From the NCBI GenBank assembly GCA_028293625.1, contig JAQGOL010000002.1, forward strand, positions 1-64,000: 64,000 nucleotides of DNA. The letters are read 5' to 3'. Origin of the DNA: Chthoniobacteraceae bacterium (GTDB lineage: Bacteria; Verrucomicrobiota; Verrucomicrobiia; Chthoniobacterales; Chthoniobacteraceae). Made by a program: the position numbers and the translations under genes. The notes under the pieces are model-generated. The model was not told the DNA's origin. It saw only the letters and a program-made list of their open reading frames with translations, and made no database searches. How positions within the stretch are numbered: the first letter of the stretch is position 1; every line of letters starts with the position of its first letter. Of this stretch, positions 36,301 to 44,769 are shown piece after piece.

Positions 36301-37286
36301 TTAAAACGGCCGGGAACGAGCGTGCTACCCTGCCTCGGTTCAAGCGCGGGGGCGGTGAACCTCGGTCGATTGCCGCCGGAACCCGGTTGCGCAAGTTCCT
36401 TTCTTAACCATTCCAAGCCCTGCAAGTTATTACCCAGCGTCACGGCGGCATCGCCGCCCTGCTCGGCAATCAAACCGACCGGGCCGCGCCATCCACTTTC
36501 GACAATCACGCGCATCATTCCCAATTCGAAATCGCCTTGGGACGGAGGCATCAGCTTTGATTCGCCGTCCTTGACCATGCCGGTCACGTTTACGGCGACG
36601 ACGTATGGCTGGATCCGCTTCCAGATCGCCGGGAAATCCGCGATGTCGTTATGCCCATGGCTGAAGTTATAGGCAATGCCGACATCCATCACGCCGAGTT
36701 CCCTGAGCCGTTCAATTATGGCCACTTCATTGTCCGGCTCCCCGAACCAGCCGTTGTGATTATAGAGTTCTACTTTGCAACCATACGGCGCCGCAACCTG
36801 CACAATTTTCCGGATGCGTTCGGCTTCCTGTTCGACACGTTTTGTCTGCTCTTCCTTGCTCTTTGTCGCAGGCCCGCCGCCGGTTACCCAAAGCTGCGGA
36901 TGCACATTCTGGCGCTTGAATACCTCCAGGGTCTTTAAAAGCGTCGGATCGAGGGAATCGGTCGGCGACCACCATGCGGTGAGTTCAATTCCCTGCTTTT
37001 TCAGCGCCTCAATTTCCGCGTCAAAGGTCGGAATATCATTCGCCCGCCAGTCATAGACAAAACGTTTGAATCCAAGGGCTTTAAGCATCGCCGCACGTTC
37101 TTCGGGGCCGCGCTTCTTGGCATCAAACGGCACGACGCACCACGCATGCAGATTCTCAGGCGCAAAAATACTTGCCTCACTGCTCTCTGTTGGAGAGCGC
37201 GGTGCGCTGGGAAGATAGGGCGGATCGGCCGCTTGCATCTGAAAGAGTGCGGTTCCGAGCAAAATAAGGCATGGGAGGATTTTCAT
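33303..37286 (-). CDS. Secreted multidomain protein: TIM-barrel, LamG, DUF6797-like, beta-propeller and azurin-type copper domain
   Basis: A 1327-residue exported protein with a signal peptide (MKILPCLILLGTALFQMQAA). Residues about 40-310 form a xylose-isomerase-like TIM barrel (KVELYNHNGWFGEPDNEVAI). Residues about 325-510 are LamG-like (VWHHLAMVLEAERVRLFVDG). A conserved PVC domain follows (about 540-720; GLDGGRSGHWGN), probably DUF6797. Next is a beta-propeller of glucose/sorbosone-dehydrogenase or DUF7133 type (about 740-1100; ATGFRNPDGIGLGPHGEVAV). The last about 120 residues form a type 1 copper domain with the full azurin ligand set: H1243 in AMPHNWVLV, then C1311, H1316 and M1320 in YLCTFPGHWMLMRG. 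This suggests an electron-transferring periplasmic protein acting on a carbohydrate. A 113-bp gap separates it from the sugar operon upstream. Confidence 0.85.
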   Translation of the reverse strand: MKILPCLILLGTALFQMQAADPPYLPSAPRSPTESSEASIFAPENLHAWCVVPFDAKKRGPEERAAMLKALGFKRFVYDWRANDIPTFDAEIEALKKQGIELTAWWSPTDSLDPTLLKTLEVFKRQNVHPQLWVTGGGPATKSKEEQTKRVEQEAERIRKIVQVAAPYGCKVELYNHNGWFGEPDNEVAIIERLRELGVMDVGIAYNFSHGHNDIADFPAIWKRIQPYVVAVNVTGMVKDGESKLMPPSQGDFELGMMRVIVESGWRGPVGLIAEQGGDAAVTLGNNLQGLEWLRKELAQPGSGGNRPRFTAPALEPRQGSTLVPGRFNKALDASGGGLLLPGEDQWRNGPITVEAWAKLRNAKSFNVVVASDTKASAAHWELYSFSGAGDFSVYLPGHDSSVRSGANICDNVWHHLAMVLEAERVRLFVDGKLVKEQMLPARKRAVISGDLGIGRTVEEGIGCDGLIDDVRISRGVREILTSPTAALTRDDATVGLWPLDELPKNAAVALPEREPLDPNAHPLFKDPINRDRIYDFYAKQARDFAASPEKPALLPAFPGLDGGRSGHWGNQTEQSWDNNRWNKMEIGSLQAGVFRHADRIVPRAVCVKLEDAAVCFDPETLSWPEAWHGGFVRFGTARFGFLGGIDPVGLTIPAPTSELPKPGTFTYRGFYCNGTQVVFSYERNGEPWLELASSAAGSVLVTRERMSAGNLSTLTHGGAPQWPQLFQTIGTRGTGKPYAIDTLTAPAQTPWRSLWHFSGHDFFPNGDAALCTFEGEVWVVSGIDNSLAQLKWKRFAAGLHQPLGLKIVDGKICVLGRDQITRLHDLNDDGEADFYECLANSYQTPTGGHDFVTGLQHDSQGRFYLASGKQGVMRVAPQSNSAEVLATGFRNPDGIGLGPHGEVAVAVQEGDWTPASMVYEFLPKPGEAAGHYGYGGPKPGPRGHLPPLAYLPRGEDHSCGGQCYVEGDRWGVAAGTLVHFSWGNGTAFLILREQLGEVTQGCVVPIPGDFSSGAHRGVFHPRDGQLYVTGMTGWITYAPEEGSFQRMRHTGSPDQAPIATEAHDNGVLLRFAQPLDQSLVSDTSRFFAQQWNYRYSAAYGSDEYSVRSPDRRGHDPLTVSSVHLIESGRALFVEIPQLQLSNVLHLHCDLPNLLTRDFYFTLHQLGSAFTQFAGYRAIAKTAFSPQSAINAAARPVGWEQGEGGRSLTLRTASGLQFSEKEIRAKAGERLSLTFENPDAMPHNWVLVKVGAAERVGDLANKLITDPGAIAQHYVPGSNDVLCHTRLLDPQKSTTVHFNAPAEPGRYPYLCTFPGHWMLMRGELVIE

Positions 37287-37399
37287 AGGAGACGTACCAT
37301 ACGAGGCGAGGAGAGAGTGTCAGTGATGTAGGCGGTCAGAAAGTTACACTTTTTGAAGGCCAACTGCCGCGAAGCCGGGTTCAAAGCCGGCCATGCTGA

Positions 37400-38722
37400 T
37401 CACAATATCTGTGCCAGGATCCCAAACACGGCGCCGATCGCTTCGATGCCCCCGCGATGATGGCCGCTCATTAACAAGTAATGATGGGAAGCCAGATGCG
37501 TCATCAAGCGGTGCCCGTCCGGAACGCGGATCACGCCGCCATTCAGGCAGTCTGAACCCGGATATTGCGTGTAGCCGGTTAGTTCGCCCTCAACCACGGT
37601 CATTGTCCTCATATCAGGATGCAGCTTGGCGAGTGTAATGGGACCCTCGGGCAAACGGGCATCAATAGCGTGCGCTTTTTCGTCTACAATCGCGAGGACC
37701 TTTGGGCGGAGCGTCCACTCGGTTGAAAAGGAGGGAGGAACAACGCCGAGATAACCGCAGTGCGCAACCAGGATGTGATTTCTTGGGTCGCCTTCGACCT
37801 TTGGGAAGTCGGCGATCCGCTCGTGTTTCAACGCGGCCTGTCCCATGAGAAACGGGTAAAGGTTTGTCATGATCGTTGGAGCGCCGACCGAGCGATGGAG
37901 AATGAGCTTGGTTAGCATCGAGACGATGTCGGCTTCGCAACCCCAGATTAGTCCCCGCTGTTCGTAGAACATCGACCATGCAAGGCATGGAGTACAGTCT
38001 GAGAAGTATGATTCATTCAGGCAATTGATGCCGACACCTTGCACCGCCGGATCCTCGCCGATGTCGTTTTTCACGGCGAGATATAGTTTTACTGCGGCAT
38101 TGAGTGAAGCCTCAGGCAAGGTTGTAGGCCAATTCCACGCCTTCCATTCCCGCTGTGCATCAGCATCCGCTATTTCCTTGGCGGCGGCGCCCAGCTTCTT
38201 GAAGCTGCGTTTTTCAATAACGATTCCGAACTTTTCAAGCATGCGTTGAACGCACTCTGTTTCCCACCAGTAGAACCGCTTGAAGATTGGCGCCTGCATT
38301 CCCTCACCGGGATCGTCCTGGTAAACGACGAATTTGCTGGTGCGAAGCTGCTGCCTGATGGCAAGCGCGCGAAGCACCGTGCGCGTTTGATCGATGTGAT
38401 ACGGTGCAACGATACGCTCGCCCGCGCCTTCGGACTTGAGATAGGTGATAATTTCCCAGTCCCACATTGAAAGCGTGGCGAACTCGGAGGTAAGCACCAG
38501 CACCGGCACGGTAAAGGCGCGAAAGTCGTCCACGCGGCGATAGGCCTCGCCAAGGAGTTGCGGGAAGACCACAGCCTCGCACTCCGGAAGCGGTGCGCCA
38601 AGCGGCACCGGCAGAAGGAACTCAGCATCGGCCGAAAGGAGGGTTTGCAGATTGGCCAGCTGCGTATCAAAACCGCCATCGCGGCCTGGCTCAAAGTAGA
38701 TTGGAAGGAGACGTGGCTTCAT
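37400..38722 (-). CDS. L-fucose/L-arabinose isomerase-like protein
   Basis: A 440-residue cytoplasmic protein. The C-terminal half resembles the catalytic part of FucI/AraA-type isomerases (GINCLNESYFSDCTPCLAWS, GLIWGCEADIVSMLTKLILH, NHILVAHCGYLGV). I recall this as a conserved family in sugar catabolic loci, but cannot say whether the activity is fucose, arabinose or another aldose-ketose isomerisation. The first four bases of the gene (ATGA) overlap the stop of the Gfo/Idh/MocA gene, so the two are translationally coupled. It is the last gene of the compact minus-strand operon starting at 40742. Confidence 0.7.
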   Translation of the reverse strand: MKPRLLPIYFEPGRDGGFDTQLANLQTLLSADAEFLLPVPLGAPLPECEAVVFPQLLGEAYRRVDDFRAFTVPVLVLTSEFATLSMWDWEIITYLKSEGAGERIVAPYHIDQTRTVLRALAIRQQLRTSKFVVYQDDPGEGMQAPIFKRFYWWETECVQRMLEKFGIVIEKRSFKKLGAAAKEIADADAQREWKAWNWPTTLPEASLNAAVKLYLAVKNDIGEDPAVQGVGINCLNESYFSDCTPCLAWSMFYEQRGLIWGCEADIVSMLTKLILHRSVGAPTIMTNLYPFLMGQAALKHERIADFPKVEGDPRNHILVAHCGYLGVVPPSFSTEWTLRPKVLAIVDEKAHAIDARLPEGPITLAKLHPDMRTMTVVEGELTGYTQYPGSDCLNGGVIRVPDGHRLMTHLASHHYLLMSGHHRGGIEAIGAVFGILAQIL

Positions 38723-39879
38723 ACAAGTTCGCGTTTGCCGCTGGCGGCCGACTTCAGGGCGGCTTCAAGTACGCGAACGCACTTCAGGCCATCGTGGAAG
38801 TTAGGCTCAATAGGAGTTCCTTTGGCAACCGCCTCTACAAAATCGACCACCGCATGCGTGAACTCGTGCTCATAGCCGATGATATGTCCCGGAGGCCACC
38901 AATGCTTAATATAAGGATGGCACGGTTCCGTCGCCAGAATGGTTCGAAACCCTTGCGCGTGCTCCGGATCGTTTCGTGAGTGAAACTGCAGCTCGTTCAT
39001 TCGCTCGAGGTCAAAAACAAGCGAGCCCTCGCTGCCATAGATTTCAAATGTATTCCGATTTTTACGCCCCGGGGCAAAGCGGGTCGCTTCAAAAGAACCG
39101 ACCGCGCCATTCTCGAACTCAACCATCATGAGTGAAGCATCCTCGACTGTCACTTCACCGCGTGCCGAGGCTCCGCCAGTCCCGGCGCTGAAAGTCGCCG
39201 CGCCATCGCCAGGGAGCGGCCGCTCTTTGATGAAATTCGCGGTCAGGCAGGAGACCGTTTTGATATTGCCAACAAGGTAATGAGCGAGGTCGATGCTATG
39301 CGAGTTGAGATCGCCATGCGGTCCGCTTCCCGCTGTCTCCTTCCGCAAATGCCAGGTAAGCGGGAACTCCGGGTCAACGATCCAGTCCTGCTGATAAGCG
39401 CCACGCCAATGGAAAATCCGGCCGATTTTCCCTTCATCGATAAACTGGCGCGCGAGCCTGACCGCAGGTGTCCGGCGGTAATTATGATTTACATAATGAG
39501 TAACCCCGGCGTCTTCGGCGGCTTTGAGCATCGCTTGCGCATCCGCCGCATTAAGAGCCATCGGCTTTTCACAAAAGAGATGTTTGCCCGCGCGTGCCGC
39601 GGCAATGGCCACTTCATGATGCAGATGCTGCGGCAGTGATATGTCCACCACATCCACGTCGTCGCGCTCAATTGCCTTTCGCCAATCTGTCTCAATGTGT
39701 TGCCAGCCCCAGTTTTCAGCGAAAGCACGGAGCGCAGTCTCGTTGCGGCCGCAGGCAACCTGTAGGACGGGCCGGAGCGGCAGATCAAAAAAGCGCGGCG
39801 CCTGTGACCAGGCGTTGCTATGCGCCTTGCCCATGAATTGGTAGCCAATGATGGCGACACGAAGTTCTTTGGTAGCCAT
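38719..39879 (-). CDS. Gfo/Idh/MocA-family oxidoreductase
   Basis: A 386-residue NAD(P)-dependent oxidoreductase. The N-terminal Rossmann part opens with LRVAIIGYQFMGKAHSNAW, and the hallmark EKP motif is in AGKHLFCEKPMALN at about 104-117, where the Lys is catalytic in the family. The C-terminal domain contains GDLNSHSIDLAHYLVG with a His-x3-His-like pair. It lies in an operon: 2 bp after the sugar epimerase gene and overlapping the FucI-like gene by 4 bp. A likely role is oxidation of a sugar, polyol or inositol-like compound, or reduction of its keto form, but no substrate can be read from the motifs. Confidence 0.9.
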   Translation of the reverse strand: MATKELRVAIIGYQFMGKAHSNAWSQAPRFFDLPLRPVLQVACGRNETALRAFAENWGWQHIETDWRKAIERDDVDVVDISLPQHLHHEVAIAAARAGKHLFCEKPMALNAADAQAMLKAAEDAGVTHYVNHNYRRTPAVRLARQFIDEGKIGRIFHWRGAYQQDWIVDPEFPLTWHLRKETAGSGPHGDLNSHSIDLAHYLVGNIKTVSCLTANFIKERPLPGDGAATFSAGTGGASARGEVTVEDASLMMVEFENGAVGSFEATRFAPGRKNRNTFEIYGSEGSLVFDLERMNELQFHSRNDPEHAQGFRTILATEPCHPYIKHWWPPGHIIGYEHEFTHAVVDFVEAVAKGTPIEPNFHDGLKCVRVLEAALKSAASGKRELV

Positions 39880-39881
39880 GA

Positions 39882-40742
39882 TCAGTTCAGGTTGGCCGCG
39901 ACGCCTTTCAGATACCGGATACTTCGTTCCACCATCTCTTCTTCACGCTCGGTGTAATCGGGATGCGGCATATCAGTTTCAAATGCCAGAAACCCTTTAT
40001 AGTCCGCGTCTTTTAGCACCTGCGCGATTTTGTCGATCTCAATAAGCCCTTCGCCCGCCGCGACACATGAAAAGTAATACCACTCGCGTGCGCTGACGCC
40101 TTTTACGGGCCGGATATCTTTAATGTGGGTCGCAAAAACGTGTTTGGCCAGCTTGCGGGTGGCTTCCACCGGATCGTCAAGCACACGAAGGAAATTCGCT
40201 GTGTCGAGGTTGATCCCGAAATGTCCCGAGCCAACCTGTTCGATAAGCCAGAGGATTTCATCGGAATTGTAATCAATATGATTTTCCACCGCCAGCCGGA
40301 TGTCATGGCGGGCGGCGATTTCCGTCGCCTCGCGAAACCAGTTGGCGAGGATTGCGAGTTGCGGTTCGTGTGGCGCGAACCGGAACATGAGGCTGCTGCC
40401 AACCACCCGCATCACCGGCGCGCCGATTAGTTTGGCGTATTCGATATGCGCGAGCATCTCTTCTTTCGCTTTCAGGCTTCCGCCCGCTTCCAATCCGTCC
40501 GGGTGACCCCATGCGTAGACGCGCTCCAATCCGAGATCATCCAGCTTGCGTCGCAGCCCGGTCAGATACTTTTCGCCAAACTCCGGAAAGAAGCATGACT
40601 CGAGGGATACACCGTCGCATTGGAGTTCTTTTGCGCGATCAAGGAACGCATCCATGCTGTAGGGTCGCGGGGATGGTTTTTGCATCGGATAGACTTCACC
40701 GAAGAAGCGATGGTAACAGTAACTGTCGATTCCTACTTTCAT
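39882..40742 (-). CDS. Sugar phosphate isomerase/epimerase-like TIM-barrel protein
   Basis: A 286-residue TIM-barrel protein of the AP endonuclease 2/xylose isomerase-like superfamily. ATG 40742 gives MKVGIDSYCYHRFFG, which fits the first beta strand; the open frame upstream (MQPLPYS) has no Shine-Dalgarno site. Likely metal or active-site residues are in VSLESCFFPEF, RLAVENHIDYNSDE (catalytic Glu), FGINLDTANFLRV, VFATHIKDIRPV and FLAFETDMPHPDY. It resembles IolE/IolI and D-tagatose 3-epimerase-type proteins; inosose or ketose epimerisation is plausible. It is the first gene of the minus-strand operon. No upstream regulator is on this strand. Confidence 0.85.
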   Translation of the reverse strand: MKVGIDSYCYHRFFGEVYPMQKPSPRPYSMDAFLDRAKELQCDGVSLESCFFPEFGEKYLTGLRRKLDDLGLERVYAWGHPDGLEAGGSLKAKEEMLAHIEYAKLIGAPVMRVVGSSLMFRFAPHEPQLAILANWFREATEIAARHDIRLAVENHIDYNSDEILWLIEQVGSGHFGINLDTANFLRVLDDPVEATRKLAKHVFATHIKDIRPVKGVSAREWYYFSCVAAGEGLIEIDKIAQVLKDADYKGFLAFETDMPHPDYTEREEEMVERSIRYLKGVAANLN

Positions 40743-40958
40743 GGAGTATGGGAGGGGTTGCATTACAGATTCAAGCAATAGGGGGAAGGGGCGCGGCAAC
40801 GGCACGGTGCCGTCAGGCGCAGAGATTGCACAGCGTATCAGGAGCTCGAAAGAAACTTGGCGGCAAATAAATTATACTATTGCGTCAGAGACCTTATCGG
40901 CGCTTGCAAGCCACGTTTGTCCGGCATACGCACCGCATTGCCGCCGCGGTTTCCTCCC
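40743..40958. other. Divergent intergenic region between two sugar-related genes
   Basis: This 216-bp region holds promoters for the minus-strand epimerase operon and the plus-strand MFS gene. It contains the AT-rich motif at 40865-40881. No supported gene overlaps it. Confidence 0.5.
40865..40881 (-). promoter_or_regulatory. AT-rich motif in the divergent promoter region (possible operator or -10)
   Basis: On the minus strand it reads AATAGTATAATTTATTT. It matches 42503-42519 (AATTGTATAATTTGTTT) at 15 of 17 positions, and a related element lies at 50660-50677. It lies between the divergent epimerase and MFS genes. TATAAT within it could act as a -10 element, but no -35 lies at the right distance. 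Confidence 0.35.
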
Positions 40959-42476
40959 ATGAATCCCACCTCCTCCCCCCACGCCCGCCGACTCTTTTTA
41001 GGCTGTTTCATCGCCTTGGTGACCTGTGCCTTTGGCTTCATCGTTCGCACCCAGGTTATTGGCGAATGGCAATCACAATTCAATCTCGATGAGACCCAGA
41101 AAGGCGACATTCTCGGTGTCGGTTTCTGGCCGTTTGCATTCAGCATTTTTCTCTTCAGCTTCATCATCGATAAAGTGGGCTATGGCCGGGTGGCTGCCTT
41201 CGGCTTTTTCTGTCACATCGTGTCGACTTTCCTGTTGGTGACAGCCACCAGCGCGCGTCAGCTTTATTGGGGCACATTTATTTTCGCGCTCTCAAACGGC
41301 ACGGTGGAAAGCTATATCAACGGCGCGGTCGCCACGATGTTCCCGAATGAAAAAACAAAATGGTTGAACATCCTGCACGCAGGCTGGCCGGGCGGAATGG
41401 TGCTCGCAGGCATGCTCGGCATTGCGATGGGTAACCTTTCCTGGCAATGGAAAGTGGGTCTTACTTTTGTTCCAACCCTGGTTTATGGCTGCATCCTGCT
41501 CGGGCAGCATTTCCCAGTCAGTGAGCGCGTCGCCGCGGGTGTCAGTTATCGCGAGATGCTCGCGGATTTCGGCGCGCTCGGCGCTTTTGTGGCAACCTAT
41601 TTCATCGGTGTACAGGTTTGTGAAGGGATCCTGCACATGTCAGCCGGACAATTCATCTGGCCGCTTCTGCCCGCACTGGCCGTGGCTGCCATCTTCGGCA
41701 TTGCAGTCGGTTCAATCGGACAGCCAATCTATTTCGCCCTCTTATTGATCATGCTGCCGCTCGCCACCACCGAGCTGGGTGTCGATAGCTGGATTGGCGA
41801 TCTTATGGCACCTGAAATGCGGCTGATTGGCCTGCATGCCGGCTGGGTGCTGGTTTACACCTCGCTCATCATGACTGTGTTGCGATGCTTTGCCGGGCCG
41901 CTCATTCATAAGCTTTCCCCGATTGGGCTGCTTGCCTCCTGCTCCCTCCTCGCCGCGCTCGGATTGTTTAGTTTGTCGAAGGCCGCCGGAGTGACGATTC
42001 TTCTCGCGGCGACACTTTACGGCGTCGGGAAATCATTTTTCTGGCCCACCATGCTCGGTCTGGTCGCCGAACGGTTTCCACGTGGTGGCGCCGTCGCCCT
42101 CAATTGTATCGGAGGAGTTGGCATGCTCGGCTTGAGCGTCGGAATGGTTTTCCTCGGCAACATTCAGGATAAGCATGCGGCCACCACACTCGTCGCAAAT
42201 CAACCTCAATTGGCGGACACTTATCTCGGTACGGAAAAAACCAGCGTGTTTGGAAGGTATCGCGCATTGGATCTCACCAAAATGGCTGCCGCGCCTGAGG
42301 GCGATAAAGCTGAAATTGATCGTGTACGCGCCGTTGCTAAAAAGAAGGCGCTCAGCGCGGCGGCTGTTTTCCCCGCGATCATGTTGGTTTGCTATATAGG
42401 CCTCATCCTGCATTTCCGCGCTCGCGGTGGTTATCGCCGCGAACGACTTAAAACGCCGGACCCTGTGAGCGTGTAA
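40959..42476 (+). CDS. MFS-type sugar transporter
   Basis: A 505-residue inner-membrane protein with about 12 spans. ATG 40959 (MNPTSSPHARRLFLGCF) is used because the first span starts 10 residues later; the open frame before it reads into the promoter region. Loop motifs include DKVGYGRVAAFG at the 2-3 loop and the segment WLNILHAGWPGGMVLAGMLG. A charged loop of about 70 residues (NIQDKHAATTLVANQ to VRAVAKKKA) lies before the last span and is unusual for MFS proteins. The position between the two sugar operons suggests it imports their substrate; the specificity is unknown. Confidence 0.88.
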   Translation: MNPTSSPHARRLFLGCFIALVTCAFGFIVRTQVIGEWQSQFNLDETQKGDILGVGFWPFAFSIFLFSFIIDKVGYGRVAAFGFFCHIVSTFLLVTATSARQLYWGTFIFALSNGTVESYINGAVATMFPNEKTKWLNILHAGWPGGMVLAGMLGIAMGNLSWQWKVGLTFVPTLVYGCILLGQHFPVSERVAAGVSYREMLADFGALGAFVATYFIGVQVCEGILHMSAGQFIWPLLPALAVAAIFGIAVGSIGQPIYFALLLIMLPLATTELGVDSWIGDLMAPEMRLIGLHAGWVLVYTSLIMTVLRCFAGPLIHKLSPIGLLASCSLLAALGLFSLSKAAGVTILLAATLYGVGKSFFWPTMLGLVAERFPRGGAVALNCIGGVGMLGLSVGMVFLGNIQDKHAATTLVANQPQLADTYLGTEKTSVFGRYRALDLTKMAAAPEGDKAEIDRVRAVAKKKALSAAAVFPAIMLVCYIGLILHFRARGGYRRERLKTPDPVSV

Positions 42477-42501
42477 TTGAAACCCGGCACGCGGCTTTAG
42501 G

Positions 42502-42520
42502 AAATTGTATAATTTGTTTA
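42502..42520 (+). promoter_or_regulatory. AT-rich motif upstream of the eight-gene sugar operon
   Basis: AAATTGTATAATTTGTTTA lies 47 bp before the ATG at 42568. It resembles the motif at 40865-40881 (opposite strand) and 50660-50677. It contains an imperfect dyad (AAATT-AATTT) and TATAAT at 42508-42513. It could be the -10 element, an operator for the XylR-type regulator encoded at 49470-50669, or both. Confidence 0.4.
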
Positions 42521-42567
42521 CGGCATCGGTCATTGGTCGGACCAAAGGCGGCAGCTAACTTCCGGGC

Positions 42568-43590
42568 ATGCAACTACCCCCCATTCGAATCGGCATTGTC
42601 GGTTCCGGCCGCGCCGGAATGATCCATGCGCGCAACTTCTCGCGTCTTGTTGCCGGGGCGCGGGTTGTGGCGATTTCCGATCCTATTGCCGAGGCTCGCC
42701 ACGCGGCCATTCAGGAGCTGGGCGAGGTTGCAGGTTACGGCGAATATCAGGCGCTGCTGGAGGATCGGAATGTCGATGCTATCCTGATTGCCGCGCCGAC
42801 AGCGCTTCATCGCGAGATCGCGGTCTCGGCCGCCAGGGAAGGCAAACACATCTTTTGCGAGAAACCGATGGCAATGAATCCCGAGGAATGCGATGCGATG
42901 ATCGAGGCGACGAACAAGGCCGGGGTTGTGTTGCAGATTGGGTTTATGCGCCGGTTTGATGCCGGTTTTCGCGCCGCCTACGAGCGGGTGCAGGCGGGTG
43001 AGATTGGAGAGGTTGTGCTGGTAAAATCGTGCACGCATGGACCTACCTACCCAAAGCCATGGATGTTCGATCTGGCTCAAAGCAATGGGCCTCTGGCGGA
43101 AGTATGCAGTCATGACATCGATACGGTGCGCTGGTTCACCGGCAGCGAGTTCGCGGAAGTATATGCCATTGCAGGGAACTACCGCACGCCGGAGGCTCGG
43201 GAGTCGCATCCGGACTTTTACGATCAGGTGTTGTTGAGTGCCCGGTTTGCCAACGGCTCACAAGGCTGCATTACCGGCGCGCAAGGTGTCCAGTATGCCT
43301 ACGATTCCCGCGTGGAAATCATCGGCACCCATGGCCTGATCAGTATTGGCGGACTTAATGCCGGCACGACCTTTATTTGCACCCGCGACAAGGAGTTACG
43401 CCGCCCGGCGGTGGTGTCATGGACGGGACTTTATCGCGACGCTTACCTGGCCGAAGACGTTGAATTCATCGCGGCCATCCGCGAGGGCCGTCAGGCTTGC
43501 GTCACCGGCCGCGATGGCCGCGCGGCAGTCGCCGTCGTGAACGCAGGCAACCGCTCCATTATCGAGCGCAAAATCGTCCCTCTGAATTGA
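42568..43590 (+). CDS. Gfo/Idh/MocA-family dehydrogenase, inositol 2-dehydrogenase-like
   Basis: A 340-residue NAD-dependent oxidoreductase. It starts PPIRIGIVGSGRAGMIHARN (Rossmann glycines), carries EGKHIFCEKPMAMN with the catalytic EKP Lys at about 95-100, and contains IGFMRRFDAGFR and LAEVCSHDIDTVRWFTG, a pattern close to inositol/scyllo-inositol 2-dehydrogenases (IolG type). It opens the plus-strand catabolic operon (gap to the next gene 17 bp). Oxidation of an inositol or a sugar to its keto form is the likely step; other Gfo/Idh substrates cannot be excluded. Confidence 0.9.
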   Translation: MQLPPIRIGIVGSGRAGMIHARNFSRLVAGARVVAISDPIAEARHAAIQELGEVAGYGEYQALLEDRNVDAILIAAPTALHREIAVSAAREGKHIFCEKPMAMNPEECDAMIEATNKAGVVLQIGFMRRFDAGFRAAYERVQAGEIGEVVLVKSCTHGPTYPKPWMFDLAQSNGPLAEVCSHDIDTVRWFTGSEFAEVYAIAGNYRTPEARESHPDFYDQVLLSARFANGSQGCITGAQGVQYAYDSRVEIIGTHGLISIGGLNAGTTFICTRDKELRRPAVVSWTGLYRDAYLAEDVEFIAAIREGRQACVTGRDGRAAVAVVNAGNRSIIERKIVPLN

Positions 43591-43607
43591 AACCCCGTCC
43601 ACTATCA

Positions 43608-44651
43608 ATGAAAGCAGCCCGACTCTTTGGAAAAAATGACCTACGCGTGCAGGATATCCCCGTGCCGGAACTTCAGCCCGGCGAAATCCTGCTTCGCACC
43701 GCGTCGGCCAGTGTGTGCGGCACCGACATCCGCATGCTTAAGCATGGGCATGCGCAAGCGACGGCTGACGCGCCTCTTGTGATCGGCCACGAGATGGCCG
43801 GGAGAGTTGAACGCGTTGGCGAAGGCGTTGTTGGTTATCAAGTAGGTCAGCGGGTTTGTGTCGCTCCGAATTACAACCCAATCCCTTCCGCGCTCACAGT
43901 AGCGGGCGAAGGTCACCTCGATCCCGACTATCGGGCACTTGGGATCCACGAGGATGGCGGATTCGCGGAGTTTGTGCGTATCCCGGCGCTGGCCGTGCAG
44001 CAGGGAAACGTTTTCCCGATCGCTGCCCACGTTTCATTCACCGAGGCGGCGCTGATTGAGCCGATGTCGTGCGTCTATAACGCGTACGAAAAGGCAGGTA
44101 CCCGGCCCGGGGATACTGTCCTGATCATCGGCGCGGGCCCGATTGGTGTTATGCACGCAAAGATGTCCAGGCTGGCTGGCGCGGGTAAAGTGATCATCAA
44201 CGATGTGCACGCCGAGCGATTGGAAATGGCGCGCGCGATTGATCCTTCCTTTATCACGATTCATGGTGATCTGCGGGCGGAGATCTCCCGCATCACGGGA
44301 GGCCGCGGTCCGGATGTGATCATCACGGCATGCCCGGTGCCCGAAGTACAAACACTTGCAGTGGAGATTGCCGCGATCAACGGGCGGATCGTCTTTTTTG
44401 GCGGGCTGCCAAAAGATCGTGCGGTGGTGCCGCTCGACGCGAACATCATTCATTACAGGCAGCTTGTTGTCACTGGCACCACCCGGCAAAGCCTGCGCCA
44501 ATTCCAGGCAACCCTCGCACTGGTGAGCGACCGCGTGCTGCGGCTTGAGGACCTGGTGACCTCGACATATCCCGTAGAGGAAACCGAGAAGGCGATTGCC
44601 GCCATGGCCAATGCCACCGGTTTAAAATCGCGATTGGAATTCGCCGTGTAA
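43608..44651 (+). CDS. Zinc-type medium-chain dehydrogenase (sorbitol/threonine dehydrogenase-like)
   Basis: A 347-residue MDR enzyme. ATG 43608 (MKAARLFGKNDLRVQDIPVP) fits the family start. Catalytic zinc ligands are in ASVCGTDIRML and VIGHEMAGRVER, and EPMSC supplies a further Glu. The cofactor fold shows LIIGAGPIGVMHAKMSR. The structural zinc lobe, normally with four Cys after GDRV, reads VCVAPNYNPIPSALTVAGEG with only one Cys, so that zinc site is lost. It probably oxidises a sugar alcohol or keto-sugar to the intermediate used by the kinase next door. The exact substrate is unknown. Confidence 0.9.
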   Translation: MKAARLFGKNDLRVQDIPVPELQPGEILLRTASASVCGTDIRMLKHGHAQATADAPLVIGHEMAGRVERVGEGVVGYQVGQRVCVAPNYNPIPSALTVAGEGHLDPDYRALGIHEDGGFAEFVRIPALAVQQGNVFPIAAHVSFTEAALIEPMSCVYNAYEKAGTRPGDTVLIIGAGPIGVMHAKMSRLAGAGKVIINDVHAERLEMARAIDPSFITIHGDLRAEISRITGGRGPDVIITACPVPEVQTLAVEIAAINGRIVFFGGLPKDRAVVPLDANIIHYRQLVVTGTTRQSLRQFQATLALVSDRVLRLEDLVTSTYPVEETEKAIAAMANATGLKSRLEFAV

Positions 44652-44769
44652 AAGAGGCAGCTCGCTTAGCTGTATTGAACAATGTCTGAAAGCCTTCCCT
44701 CCATGCATGGCGTTTTGCCGGTTGCGCCGCGAATCAAAAACCGGAGGAAGCGCTAACGCTGACTGAGCC

